Assembly: GCA_017795025.1 (NCBI GenBank)
Contig: CP051243.1
Location: forward strand, 372,001-436,000
Direction: 5' to 3'
DNA: 64,000 nt
Source of the DNA: Flavobacteriales bacterium
GTDB lineage: Bacteria; Bacteroidota; Bacteroidia; Flavobacteriales; Schleiferiaceae
Positions 52,180-61,799 of this stretch are shown here, in pieces (position 1 is the first letter of the stretch; the number at the start of each line of letters is the position of its first letter). The position numbers were made by a program, and so were the translations under genes. The notes under the pieces were generated by a model that saw only the letters and a list, made by a program, of their open reading frames with translations, made no database searches and was not told the DNA's origin.

Positions 52180-54279
52180 ATGCGAAAGCTCCTGCTCTTA
52201 GTTCAGAACTATCAAACTCAGATTTCTACTGCCTTACTTTTTTTAGGTTCCCTGGTTTTGGTGGTCTACCTAAGTCCCCGTGAAGCCAAGTTTAAATACG
52301 AATTTCAAAAGGCGAAGCCCTGGCAGCATGCCGACCTTTTAGCGCCTTTCGACTTTGCCATTCAGAAGAGTTCGGAAGATTTACAAGAGGAACGCGCTGC
52401 GATTAATGCCCAAAAAACCATCTTCCTCCGCTATGTGGAAGGGGCCGAAAAAGAGGCCCTAGCCAAGTACCAAAGCGAATTTGAACCGGCCTGGCAAAAG
52501 GCCTTAAAGCAAGGACGCTTTAACTTTATTTTGGAAGAAGGTGATACCAGCTTTTGGCATGATAACCTTTATGAGGCGGGGAAGTCGACCCTGAGTGGCA
52601 TTTTTAAAGAAGGTATTTTACAACCGGCCGATGAAGATCCTTTACTCTCACAATATGGGGAAGTACAATTGCGCAGGGGTTCCTTGGTGGAAAACGTGGA
52701 ATGGGATCAGTTTTACACCATCTCCCAGGCGGATCAGGCGATTCGTGAACGACTTAAAGATCGCTACCCTTCGGCGGTAAGTAGTTTTTTAGCCGCGCGG
52801 GTGGCCTCGGGACTGCGGTACAATATTGTCCTCGACCCGGCGACTACCGAAAAGGTCCTGGCCGATCAATTGCAAAACATTTTACCCACCCGTGGCATGG
52901 TAGAGGAGGGGGAGCTGATTATCGCCAAGGGGAATCTGGTGGATCAAGAACGCTTTGCTAAGCTTCGCTCCCTACAGGAGGTTTATGAGGGCAGCCTTAG
53001 TGGCGATCATTCCTACTTCGGATTGCTCTTTGGTCAGATTTTACTGGCCGGAATCTTATTCTTCGCCCTCTTTGCTTACCTGCGACAGTTTGAGCCTTTG
53101 GTACTGGAAGATATTGCCCGCTTAACCTTTATCCTCCTCAACATCCTGATCATGGTTTTGGCGGCCTTTTTCATTGGTCGTTTTCCGGAGGCTTATATCT
53201 TCCTGGTGCCCTTTGCCATCCTTCCGATGGTGATGCGTTCATTCTTTGATATTCGCCTGGCCCTTTTTGTGCATACGGTAACCATATTGCTGATTGGCTT
53301 TCAGGTGCCCAATAGCTTTCAGTTTACCTTTTTACAGTTTATCGCTGGGGTGTTCTCGGTGCTTTTGGTGAATAACCTCTATAAGCGTCGCGACCTTTTT
53401 ATTACCGCTGGTAAGATTACCCTTGTTTATGCCATTTCCTATTTCAGTCTGGCTATTTTACAAGAGGGTTCCTTGTCGGAGATTAACTACTTAGTCTTTA
53501 CCTTCTTTATTATCAATGGCTTACTCACCTTGGTTTCCTTCCCGCTCATTTATTTCCAGGAAAGGCTCTTTGGTTTAGTTTCGGAGATTTCCTTATTGGA
53601 ATTGAGCGACACCAATAACCCGCTTTTACGAGAATTGGCCGAAACCGCCCCCGGAACTTTTCAGCATGTAATGCAGGTGGCCAATTTAACCGAGAATGCG
53701 GCGATTGCCATTGGAGGTAATGCTTTACTGGCCCGCACCGGCGCTTTATACCATGATATTGGTAAGATGCAAAGCCCGATGTACTTCATCGAAAACCAAA
53801 GTACGGGCATTAACCCCCACGATGAATTGAGCTTTGAGGAGAGTGCGGAGATTATTATCGGTCATGTTACCACCGGGATTACCATGGCCAAAAAGCATAA
53901 ATTACCGGATATCCTAATCGATTTTATTCGCACCCACCACGGTACCAGTACGGTAATGTATTTCTACCGTCAGTATATTAAGGACTTCCCCGAAGATGAA
54001 CGCGCGATGGAGAAGTTTACCTACCCCGGTCCCAAGCCCTTTAGTAAGGAAACGGCTTTGCTTATGATGGCGGATACGGTAGAAGCGGCTTCCAGGAGTA
54101 TCGATAATCCCGATCACGATAAGATTGATAGCTTGGTGGAGAATCTAATCGACGGTCAGATAAAAAGCGGTCAGTTTGAAAACGCCCCCATTACCTTAAG
54201 GGAGATTCGTACCGTAAAGAAAATCTTTAAAAAGATGTTGATGAACATCTATCACGTGCGTATTAAATACCCTGACTAG
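52180..54279 (+). CDS. 7TM-HD phosphodiesterase, PgpH type (c-di-AMP hydrolase family)
   Basis: 699 residues from the ATG at 52180 (MRKLLLLVQNYQTQIS); an upstream in-frame extension has no signal or homology feel. One helix is followed by a large extracytoplasmic 7TMR-HDED domain (about 45-275), seven membrane helices (about 285-490), and a cytoplasmic HD domain. The HD motif is ALYHDIGKMQSPMYF, with further metal-site histidines in HDELSFEESAEIIIGHV and RTHHGTST. PgpH proteins degrade c-di-AMP. The ligand of the extracytoplasmic domain is unknown. Its stop shares CTAG with the convergent GH53 gene. Confidence 0.92.
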   Translation: MRKLLLLVQNYQTQISTALLFLGSLVLVVYLSPREAKFKYEFQKAKPWQHADLLAPFDFAIQKSSEDLQEERAAINAQKTIFLRYVEGAEKEALAKYQSEFEPAWQKALKQGRFNFILEEGDTSFWHDNLYEAGKSTLSGIFKEGILQPADEDPLLSQYGEVQLRRGSLVENVEWDQFYTISQADQAIRERLKDRYPSAVSSFLAARVASGLRYNIVLDPATTEKVLADQLQNILPTRGMVEEGELIIAKGNLVDQERFAKLRSLQEVYEGSLSGDHSYFGLLFGQILLAGILFFALFAYLRQFEPLVLEDIARLTFILLNILIMVLAAFFIGRFPEAYIFLVPFAILPMVMRSFFDIRLALFVHTVTILLIGFQVPNSFQFTFLQFIAGVFSVLLVNNLYKRRDLFITAGKITLVYAISYFSLAILQEGSLSEINYLVFTFFIINGLLTLVSFPLIYFQERLFGLVSEISLLELSDTNNPLLRELAETAPGTFQHVMQVANLTENAAIAIGGNALLARTGALYHDIGKMQSPMYFIENQSTGINPHDELSFEESAEIIIGHVTTGITMAKKHKLPDILIDFIRTHHGTSTVMYFYRQYIKDFPEDERAMEKFTYPGPKPFSKETALLMMADTVEAASRSIDNPDHDKIDSLVENLIDGQIKSGQFENAPITLREIRTVKKIFKKMLMNIYHVRIKYPD

Positions 54280-55388
54280 GGCGCGAAAACCTCCTGCACT
54301 GGCAGGGCCACCTGATTAAAATTAAAGAGCGCCTGATTCTCGAAGGGGGAAGCTTGTTCTCCTTGCGGCCCTTTCCAGGCAATTAACTCAGCACCCCAGT
54401 AGGCAAAACCACGGCCTTGCGGTACATTTTCCACAATCTCGCGAACTTCATTTAAAAAGGCTTTTTGCCCTTGCGGAGAGGCCGGGTAACCGGGCACTAA
54501 TTGACTTTCCATTCCAACAATATTGTTGGTCCAGTCGTTCCAGCCCAAGGTGAATGGGTAGGCGGTTTCGGCCACCATTAAATCTTGCTCATGCGCCTGA
54601 CCCAAGGCGAGGAAGGTATTCTTAAGGGCAGTAAGCGATTTCCCATGCCAAATGGGGTAATAGGAAAGTCCCATGATATCATAATCTAAGCTCGCAACGT
54701 CTTGGTAAAAGTCGAGGGCCCCCTGATTAATTCCAGCGTAATGCAGTAATATCTCAGCGGGTGCATAAGCTGTTCGGGCCGCGGCAATAGCGGTATCCAG
54801 TAACTGAATAAACTGCTCTGGTTTTTCAAAGCGATGCCCCTGCGGATGCAAGAATCCAGGATTGATTTCATTCCCGATTTGAATAACTTCCGGGGCAATG
54901 CGGGCATTTACCCGATACACATACTGGTAGAGGCTATCGGCTAAATCGAGATAACTCAGGTTTTGCCAGCGACTCGGGGTTTTTTGATGGCCAGGATCGG
55001 CCCAGGTATCGCTTAGGTGCAGGCATAACCAAACCTTTAGTCCACGCGATTTTAAAACCTGCGTGAAACTATCTACCTGCGCCAAGCTGTGATGGGAGTT
55101 TTCAGGGTCCACCCACAGGCGCAAGCGAACCATATTAAGGCCTTGGTTTTGGAGGATATCCAAGAAGTTCCCCGGAACACTATCCGCCGTAAAAAAGGGC
55201 AAGCCGGCCTGCTTCACTTTAGGCCAAGCACTGAGATCGGCGGCACGGTAAAACTCCGGGGCAGGCTGGGGCGCAGGGCTTTCGCTTCGAGGCTCTTCGC
55301 AGGCAGTTAAAAGGAAAAGAGCTACAGAAAAAAGGCCTCCCCTAAGGAAGACCTTTTTTAGGCGCTGATTGGTATTTTTAGTCCACAC
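54276..55388 (-). CDS. GH53 endo-beta-1,4-galactanase lipoprotein
   Basis: 370 residues with a lipoprotein signal (LFLLTAC, Cys 29 or 30). The body is a GH53 TIM barrel: FRYRAADLSAWP-like start, NMVRLRLWVDP, the acid/base glutamate in VIQIGNEINPGFL and the nucleophile glutamate in LMVAETAYPF. It cuts beta-1,4-galactan side chains of pectin or similar algal/plant glycans at the cell surface. No SusC/SusD pair or other carbohydrate enzyme is adjacent, so it is not part of a visible utilisation locus. It overlaps the upstream small gene by 11 bases. Confidence 0.9.
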   Translation of the reverse strand: MWTKNTNQRLKKVFLRGGLFSVALFLLTACEEPRSESPAPQPAPEFYRAADLSAWPKVKQAGLPFFTADSVPGNFLDILQNQGLNMVRLRLWVDPENSHHSLAQVDSFTQVLKSRGLKVWLCLHLSDTWADPGHQKTPSRWQNLSYLDLADSLYQYVYRVNARIAPEVIQIGNEINPGFLHPQGHRFEKPEQFIQLLDTAIAAARTAYAPAEILLHYAGINQGALDFYQDVASLDYDIMGLSYYPIWHGKSLTALKNTFLALGQAHEQDLMVAETAYPFTLGWNDWTNNIVGMESQLVPGYPASPQGQKAFLNEVREIVENVPQGRGFAYWGAELIAWKGPQGEQASPFENQALFNFNQVALPVQEVFAP

Positions 55389-55755
55389 TGTCGATCATAT
55401 CTAAGGCATCCTCGGTCGCGTCTACCGTATCTTCATCATCTTCTTCGGCCCGTTCTATTTCGCCGTGGGAGAAGCGAACCTGACCATAAATAGTTTCAAA
55501 ATCGGAAGCTACGGAGTAATCGTCACCATGCTCAGTTACTTCAAAGCGCTCCTGGTAATACTTGCGGTATTGCTCCAAGAAACGATCATTATCCGTTACT
55601 ATTAATAAGGTATCCCGCTTTTCGCTGGCCATCAGCGCCAAGCTAGCATCCTGCAGTTCCCATAAATAACGATTGGGTAAAAGCGGAATTTTGGCTAAAA
55701 AGCGATGATCCGTTTTAATGAGTCCACGTTTGGGTTTTAATTCTAGGCAATTCAT
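55378..55755 (-). CDS. Small protein of unknown function with acidic tail
   Basis: 125 residues, with no signal peptide. The first 90 residues look globular (RFLAKIPLLPNRYLWELQDA, DTLLIVTDNDRFLEQYRKYY). The C-terminal 25 are mostly Asp and Glu (AEEDDEDTVDATEDALD). It lies 12 bases after a secreted-protein gene and overlaps the GH53 start by 11 bases, so the three may be co-transcribed. No family is recognised. Confidence 0.6.
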   Translation of the reverse strand: MNCLELKPKRGLIKTDHRFLAKIPLLPNRYLWELQDASLALMASEKRDTLLIVTDNDRFLEQYRKYYQERFEVTEHGDDYSVASDFETIYGQVRFSHGEIERAEEDDEDTVDATEDALDMIDSVD

Positions 55756-55767
55756 AGGGATTTGTGT

Positions 55768-56205
55768 TTAGTCAATAATTTCATATTTCCAATAGCGTAG
55801 GGTTCCATCTGCGCTTTGGCTTTCCAGAATGTATTCGTATTCGTAATTGGCAGCGTAAATGCTAAAGCGGCTTAGCTTTAAATCTTGCATTTCCATAAAC
55901 TTCGCTACTGCCTCAAAGTCGAGTACCGAGGAAGCCTGCTTAAACATGGACTCATCCTTCGCCTTAATCTGGATGCTGGCGCCTTCCGGACAATTGCAAC
56001 TAATCTCATCTGCCTCCGCATCGTAGTTCATGGTCATGGGGGTAGCTTTTACCTCCCCTTCGGCAGAACAATAAAAATCGAGATCGGCCTCGGTATTGGC
56101 AAAGCGCTGCTTCCATTCCTTGGCATCTAGTTCTTTAATACTGGGGTGACTCGAAATCGATATTAGGGTCAAGAGACCTATAAATAGGGGGAGGATCTTC
56201 ATCAT
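55768..56205 (-). CDS. Secreted protein of unknown function
   Basis: 145 residues with a signal peptide (MMKILPLFIGLLTLISISSH). The mature part has three cysteines (FYCSAEG and SCNCPEG) and a strand-rich C-terminus (YAANYEYEYILESQSADGTL). It is likely periplasmic or secreted. No family is recognised. It lies 28 bases from the M1 peptidase gene on the same strand. Confidence 0.62.
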   Translation of the reverse strand: MMKILPLFIGLLTLISISSHPSIKELDAKEWKQRFANTEADLDFYCSAEGEVKATPMTMNYDAEADEISCNCPEGASIQIKAKDESMFKQASSVLDFEAVAKFMEMQDLKLSRFSIYAANYEYEYILESQSADGTLRYWKYEIID

Positions 56206-56233
56206 GCTAATTTTCTCGAAGTTACCTAAATTT

Positions 56234-58603
56234 CTAAATCTTCACGATGGGATAGTCGCTACCATTAATGCGGATAATGTAGTTCCCGGCGGGGAAGCGT
56301 TCCATGCTTAACTGCAGCTCCTCCCGCGCAAAATATTTTTTATCCAAACGGGTTCGGCCGGCGGGCGTAATAATTTCTATCCGCCAGTCTTGCGGACCAT
56401 TTTGCGACTGTATCGTCACGCTATCCTTTACGGGATTCGGGAATACCCGCAATTGATTTTCGGCCGTAGGTTGCACCATCTCAATATTGAGGCTCTCGGC
56501 ACTATTGGCCAGCACATAATCGCCACTTTGCAATGAATCGAGCATAAAGCTACCAATGCGTGAGGCGGTGCTACCTACTTGCTTAGTTTGATAAGGGTAA
56601 AGGTTCCACTGTTGGCTTCCCTTGGCGCGATAAAGCACCACCAGGCTATCATTACCATTTTGCAGCAAGGCTTGGTCCATCCCGCGATTACTGCCGTCAA
56701 AACGGAGTTCGGCCCGCAAAACGGTTTGATCTAAATTCAGCTTTTGAACCGTCAAATAGCGCCGAGTACCCAATCGGAAATCAAAGGGATTGCTGGAATC
56801 CTTTTCGGCCGAAACCAAGTGTTGCATAGAGATTACCGAGCCGCTATCCACAAAATTGGCAGTGCTGATGGTTAGTCCGCCGTACACTTGGCCTTGACTG
56901 CTTGGTTGGTCAATGGTAAAATGATCATAGCCCGTGGCGGTAAGTAAGGAGCCGCTATATGAAGCTAAAACGGCCACCGGCTCAAAGGGAAGGAGCAAAC
57001 CAAGGTGCTGACTGTTTTTACCCGAATGCTGGAGGCGACGGGTTTCGTAGCTACCATCCGCCTTAAAAAAGGTCACGTCAACAGGAACACTATTGAAGTA
57101 ATTTGGAGCGGCGTAGGTGCGCTGTCGCAGATAAACATTTACCCGACCTAATAAAGGCGTGTAGCTCCAATCGTCTACGCTAAATTGCGGGTAGCCCGGC
57201 TCGAACACCCAATCTTGCCAAAAGTCTTGCAGGTCGTTATTCCCACTTAAGCGAATCATTTCATCCCGAAATTGATTGCTGTTTAAATTGCCATAGGCAT
57301 GATCCTGAAAAAGTTGCTGCAGGGAGCTAAAGAACAAGCTGTCGCCCATATAATGGCGGAGGTTATGGCCTACCATGGCCCCTTTTTGATAGGTGTGGTA
57401 GCCATATACATGTTCGTGCGGCATACCGTAAAGAGGACGATGTTGATTGCCATCGCGCACTGCGGCATACAATAATACATTCCAGGCATTATCGCGCACA
57501 ATTTCTAAATAGCGATCGCGACCATACACCTGTTCGGTATAAATATGGGAGCTAAACTCGGCCATCCCTTCGTTGATCCACATATCCTCTGCCGTTTCGC
57601 AGGTAATCAAATTGCCAAACCAATGGTGCGCGAGCTCATGCGCCATAATATCCTCGCCATTCAAATTACCGTTAATTAGATTGATGGGATAGGAAATACT
57701 GGTGGCGTGTTCCATAGCTCCAACGGTAGTGGCTGCGTAGCCAATACGGGGCCATTGGTAAGGTCCGAAGTAATGCTCAAAAGCGAGCAATGTGGGTTTA
57801 AGGTTCACAAAGGAGGCCTTCAAATTACTGGTATCGGCGGCCTTGGCGGCCAGAAGAATATCCAGGTTACCATTGGCGGCATTTACGGTATCCGATAAAA
57901 ATTGGTAATTGGCCAAAGCGAAGCTGATGAGGTAAGTGGGGATGGACTCATTAAGTCGGGCGGTGCTCATAATGCTGTCGCCCATTTGCTGTCGCGTAAT
58001 TTGATCACCACTTAAAAGGGGCCGCATGGGGTCCTTGCTTAAGACTCTTAATTGGTAGGAAGACTTCTCCACAAAATTGTCGTAGCAAGGAAACCAAGCG
58101 CGTCCGTAGGTATGGGGATTAGAACCAAAGCCCACCCCTAAATTGTAATAATAGCCCTGTCCGGCATGAAAGCCCCCCCAGTTCATAGGGTCACCCTGAG
58201 GATAGCCACTGTAATAGATCCACACCGAAGTGGTGTCGCCAGGATTTAAAGCCTGGTTAAAATCTATCTGCAGGAGAGAGTCATTATAGGTATGGCTGCC
58301 TGCGGTGCCAGGATAAATTACGCTGTCTACTTGGAGCTTCCATAAATCCAAATTGAGACGGCTTACTCCATTCATTTTTGGGTTTACCTTAATGCGAGCT
58401 TCCGCTTTAAACTCCTGCTGAGCAATACCATAGAGGTTTAAAAAGATATCATAGTCGAGAATATCGAAGGTATCACTCTTGGCATTGTTGTTAATATTGG
58501 GCACGCTGCTGGCTTGCAGGGCCTGCTTGCTGTCCATACAATTGTACTGCGCTTGCAATAGCAGTGGACTTAAGAGAAAAAGAAGATACCGGAGCTGGCG
58601 CAT
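56234..58603 (-). CDS. M1-family zinc metallopeptidase with T9SS sorting domain
   Basis: 789 residues with a signal peptide (MRQLRYLLFLLSPLLLQAQ). The exopeptidase motif is a GAMEH variant (295-299) of the usual GAMEN. The zinc site is H322-ELA-H326 with E345 (NEGMAEF) 19 residues later, exactly the M1 layout. After the catalytic domain (to about 530) come beta-rich domains, and the last 80 residues are a type A T9SS sorting domain (LRVFPNPVKDSVTIQS, ending PAGNYIIRINGSDYPIVKI). It is therefore exported through the outer membrane and probably trims peptides at the cell surface or outside the cell. Confidence 0.93.
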   Translation of the reverse strand: MRQLRYLLFLLSPLLLQAQYNCMDSKQALQASSVPNINNNAKSDTFDILDYDIFLNLYGIAQQEFKAEARIKVNPKMNGVSRLNLDLWKLQVDSVIYPGTAGSHTYNDSLLQIDFNQALNPGDTTSVWIYYSGYPQGDPMNWGGFHAGQGYYYNLGVGFGSNPHTYGRAWFPCYDNFVEKSSYQLRVLSKDPMRPLLSGDQITRQQMGDSIMSTARLNESIPTYLISFALANYQFLSDTVNAANGNLDILLAAKAADTSNLKASFVNLKPTLLAFEHYFGPYQWPRIGYAATTVGAMEHATSISYPINLINGNLNGEDIMAHELAHHWFGNLITCETAEDMWINEGMAEFSSHIYTEQVYGRDRYLEIVRDNAWNVLLYAAVRDGNQHRPLYGMPHEHVYGYHTYQKGAMVGHNLRHYMGDSLFFSSLQQLFQDHAYGNLNSNQFRDEMIRLSGNNDLQDFWQDWVFEPGYPQFSVDDWSYTPLLGRVNVYLRQRTYAAPNYFNSVPVDVTFFKADGSYETRRLQHSGKNSQHLGLLLPFEPVAVLASYSGSLLTATGYDHFTIDQPSSQGQVYGGLTISTANFVDSGSVISMQHLVSAEKDSSNPFDFRLGTRRYLTVQKLNLDQTVLRAELRFDGSNRGMDQALLQNGNDSLVVLYRAKGSQQWNLYPYQTKQVGSTASRIGSFMLDSLQSGDYVLANSAESLNIEMVQPTAENQLRVFPNPVKDSVTIQSQNGPQDWRIEIITPAGRTRLDKKYFAREELQLSMERFPAGNYIIRINGSDYPIVKI

Positions 58604-58701
58604 AGTCTTTAATTTGATGCCCGAAGATAAGAAGCTAATCGGGCACCCTAGCGACTCTGGTCAATATTTATAATTTAGAGCTCGCTAAGCCTGAAATCCA
58701 C

Positions 58702-60678
58702 ATGAGTAAACGCAACTTTCTTTCCTCTAGCCCTGCTTTACTCCTTATTCTTTTACCGCCAAGCTTAGCCTTAATGCAGGACCAGGAGGCATTGGATCCT
58801 TCTTTGCACCCGCGGATGTTCTTACTCGGTCTGTTCTTAATCTTGATTAGTCTTTTAAGTCTAAATCGGCAAAAATGGTTTCAAGCCTTAAGGTCGGTCC
58901 CGGCGCTTTTCTTTTTGGGTTTTGTAATGGTGGAATCAATTGCCTGGCTTTGGTATGGGGCTGGCTACGAAGCCGCGGTTCCCTTGCTAAAGGATGTGGC
59001 GTTTTTTGGCTTGTTTATCGCGGTATCTAGTCAGGATTGGAATGCACGCTTACTTCGATATTTAGCCTACTCGGCGCTCCTTACCGCGCTTTGGATTATC
59101 GCCTACACGGTATATAAAGATGGGCTTCCCAATTGGACCGGGCAGATGCAGGATTTTCCCTACGCCGAATTACGGGGTCCCATGGCCCATCATAATTTGT
59201 TGGCTTCGGCTATACTGCTGGTGCTGCCTTTCGGCTTATTCGCCAAACATCGGGAAGGGAAGGGGCCCTGGCTTAGTCGCCTCATCGCCTTTATAGTTGT
59301 GGTACTCGGTTTAGCCTTAATTTACTTTACGCGCTCTCGCTCGGCCTTATTAGGAGCTGCGGCCGCCACCATGACAATTACCGTTTTATATCTTTTTCGT
59401 GCTTGGATTCCTAAATTCATCAGCGCTAAGCGCAGTCTGGGGCTAAGTTTAGTCTTGCTGATGCTCGCAATTTTAATGGTGCAGTATAAGGTGGTGCTTA
59501 GTCAAACCGGGGAGGGCAAAGCCCTACAAAGTCGAATAATTAAAACCAGCGACACCGAGAAAAGCTTTACTACGGGAGAACGCCTCCAAATGTGGGATTA
59601 CAGTTTAGCCATGATTCAGGATCACGGTTTACTGGGTGTTGGACCCGGAAACTGGCGCATCGAATTCCCGATGTACGGTTCGGAGGTCTATCGGGCCCGA
59701 CAAGGCATTGTGCAATTTCAGAGGCCGCATAACGACTACCTCTGGGTCTGGGCCGAAACCGGACCTTTTGGCCTGCTCCTTTTTTTGGGTTTTGTAGTGG
59801 CTATTTTTCAAAAAGCCTTTCGGCAGATGGCATCTCGTGAAAGCGGGAAAGCGCCCTACCTTTTAATAGCGGTTGTGATTGGCTTTTTAGTGGTTTCCGT
59901 ATTTAGCTTTCCCCGCGAGCGCATTTTTCATCAAGTTCTATTCCTGATGGCCGCGGGTATCCTAAACTCGGCCGGCCTAAAATCCGCAGGAATTGGCAAG
60001 CCTTTTCGACTCCCAATCTTTTTTGGCTTGCTGTTTTTGCTCGGTCTGCAAAGTTATGCCGCATATGAGCGCTGGCAAGGGGAGAAGATTAGTCGAAAGA
60101 TGATTGTTGCCCATACCCAAGCGAATTGGCCTCGGCTCTTGCAATTGAAAGCGCAAACCGACCCGCTCCATTTTTACCAATTGAGTCCGATGGGCATGCC
60201 GATGGAATTTTACAGTGGTCTGGCTTATCTTAATCAGCAAGACTATTCGCAAGCCCTGCAAGAATATAGTATCGCGCGGAAGCTGCATCCTAATAATTTG
60301 CAAGTGACCAATAACTTGGCCAATACCTTTACCCTTAAAGGAGAGGTAGATAGTGCCCTGGTGTATTATCGAAGGGCCATTGCAATCTCTCCCTTTTACA
60401 AAGAGGGCATTTTAAATTTGGCGTCCAGCTATTTTAATTTGGGTCAACCGGCAGAAGCTTATGCCATTTTACGCGCTAAGGCGGCCGAGTTTGATGAGGA
60501 CCGCAGTATGTACGAAACTTACCTGATCACCATTTTGCGTCAATGGGCCGCGCAGGAAGGTAAAGACTTGAGTGGCTTGGAAGATCAAGAGCTTATTCGT
60601 TTGCATTATATCCTAGCTTACGACATCCCCGAGGAACCAGCTCTCGAATATTTAGAGGCTCAAGCGCTTACTCATTAA
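58702..60678 (+). CDS. O-antigen-ligase-like (Wzy/WaaL) membrane protein with C-terminal TPR domain
   Basis: 658 residues with about ten to twelve membrane helices in the first 470 residues. The Wzy_C/O-antigen-ligase loop has RPHNDYLWVWAETGPFGLLL and GVGPGNWRIEFP upstream. The last 150 residues are TPR-like (YSQALQEYSIARKLHPNNLQ, ALVYYRRAIAISPFYKEGIL). These proteins join or polymerise glycans on lipid carriers in the periplasm, or glycosylate proteins. No glycan biosynthesis genes are nearby, so the substrate is unknown. A 12-base palindrome AGGGCCGGCCCT (60678-60689) overlaps the stop. Confidence 0.85.
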   Translation: MSKRNFLSSSPALLLILLPPSLALMQDQEALDPSLHPRMFLLGLFLILISLLSLNRQKWFQALRSVPALFFLGFVMVESIAWLWYGAGYEAAVPLLKDVAFFGLFIAVSSQDWNARLLRYLAYSALLTALWIIAYTVYKDGLPNWTGQMQDFPYAELRGPMAHHNLLASAILLVLPFGLFAKHREGKGPWLSRLIAFIVVVLGLALIYFTRSRSALLGAAAATMTITVLYLFRAWIPKFISAKRSLGLSLVLLMLAILMVQYKVVLSQTGEGKALQSRIIKTSDTEKSFTTGERLQMWDYSLAMIQDHGLLGVGPGNWRIEFPMYGSEVYRARQGIVQFQRPHNDYLWVWAETGPFGLLLFLGFVVAIFQKAFRQMASRESGKAPYLLIAVVIGFLVVSVFSFPRERIFHQVLFLMAAGILNSAGLKSAGIGKPFRLPIFFGLLFLLGLQSYAAYERWQGEKISRKMIVAHTQANWPRLLQLKAQTDPLHFYQLSPMGMPMEFYSGLAYLNQQDYSQALQEYSIARKLHPNNLQVTNNLANTFTLKGEVDSALVYYRRAIAISPFYKEGILNLASSYFNLGQPAEAYAILRAKAAEFDEDRSMYETYLITILRQWAAQEGKDLSGLEDQELIRLHYILAYDIPEEPALEYLEAQALTH

Positions 60679-60779
60679 GGGCCGGCCCTAAGGCATTCAA
60701 ATCTGTTAAAGAAAGCTTGAGAGGCTATGGTTTCCAATAAATCTCTTAATTTTCAGCACTAACTCTGAAATTTCCCTCT

Positions 60780-61712
60780 ATGCCTAAAGCATTACTTCTT
60801 TTCCTTGTTTGTTTATTCGGGGGCTCCCTTATGGCGCAGTCGTCTAGTATTCAACCGAATACCGGAACCCAAGGGCAAACCTTACCCATCATTATTTCTG
60901 GTCAGAATACGCAGTACCAAGCCGGCTCGGCCACCGTACAATTGCAGTACAGTCAAGGTTCGCTAACCATAAATCAGGGTAGTCTTACTGGCTTTACGAA
61001 TATTCAGGTAAACAGTCCGACCCAAATCACTGGCACCCTAGTAGTTCCGAGCAATGCTCCTTTTGGGTCTTATAATTTAATGGTGATGGCCGGCAGTAGC
61101 ACCATGACCTTCGATGCATCTGCTTTTACCGTACAAGCACCCAGCAGCAATAGCATTCAAATGCAACCGAATGGTGTAAAGCCCGGGAACACCGTAAATG
61201 GTATGACGGTTACCGTTCCAGGTGGTTCATTTAAAAGCGCCATTACCGGTATTAATAAAGTATGGTTGAGCAAGGGTACAGTGGTTCTCGAGAACTTTAG
61301 CAATATTTCGGTCCAAAATGCCAGCACCTTTACCGCCGACTTTACCGCTCCAGCCAATGTACCGCAGGGGATGTACGATATGAATGTCTTTGAAAACAGC
61401 GGGGCCATGCACGTTAGGGTAGGGGCTTTTGAAATTTCCAATGATGTAAGCTTGGTAGAGCGTCCGCTCTTTAACTTCAGTTATTTCCCTAACCCAGCCC
61501 AGGATTATTTAAAGGTTTCCTATGCGGAGGCGAATACCGCGACCACCTTCGAAATTGTGGATCTAAACGGTCGTTTGATTCAAAGCTATACTGCCGAGGG
61601 CAGCGAGGGCGAAATGGCCTTCTCTATTAGTAACCTTGCGAAAGGTATGTACCTCCTACGCGTGCAGCAAGCCGGTTCGGTAGTCACGGTTAAAAAGTGG
61701 CAGAAGAACTAG
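60780..61712 (+). CDS. Secreted TIG/IPT-like protein with T9SS sorting domain
   Basis: 310 residues with a signal peptide (MPKALLLFLVCLFGGSLMAQ). Two similar beta-sandwich units (about 22-120 and 125-220) each start with a 'QPN-G-x-x-G-x-T' segment, as in IPT/TIG folds (SIQPNTGTQGQTLPIIISGQ; IQMQPNGVKPGNTVNGMTVT). The last 80 residues form a type A T9SS sorting domain (FNFSYFPNPAQDYLKVSYAE ... GMYLLRVQQAGSVVTVKKW). It is probably a surface or released adhesion-like protein; the ligand is unknown. It is followed by a good terminator. Confidence 0.85.
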   Translation: MPKALLLFLVCLFGGSLMAQSSSIQPNTGTQGQTLPIIISGQNTQYQAGSATVQLQYSQGSLTINQGSLTGFTNIQVNSPTQITGTLVVPSNAPFGSYNLMVMAGSSTMTFDASAFTVQAPSSNSIQMQPNGVKPGNTVNGMTVTVPGGSFKSAITGINKVWLSKGTVVLENFSNISVQNASTFTADFTAPANVPQGMYDMNVFENSGAMHVRVGAFEISNDVSLVERPLFNFSYFPNPAQDYLKVSYAEANTATTFEIVDLNGRLIQSYTAEGSEGEMAFSISNLAKGMYLLRVQQAGSVVTVKKWQKN

Positions 61713-61739
61713 ATTTCTAAATACAAATAAAATTGTAAG

Positions 61740-61772
61740 CCGCCTCGGGTATGTTCCTGGGGCGGTTTTTTT
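61740..61772 (+). terminator. Rho-independent terminator of the TIG-like gene
   Basis: CCGCC (61740-61744) pairs with GGCGG (61761-61765) with further partial pairing inside, followed by seven T. It lies 28 bases after the stop. Confidence 0.75.
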
Positions 61773-61799
61773 GTGGGTTTTGCTTCAATTCATCCGCGT

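Noticed and set aside
60678-60689. Terminator after the O-antigen-ligase gene
   Set aside because: AGGGCCGGCCCT is a perfect palindrome with no loop or T-run; it may be chance or a protein site.
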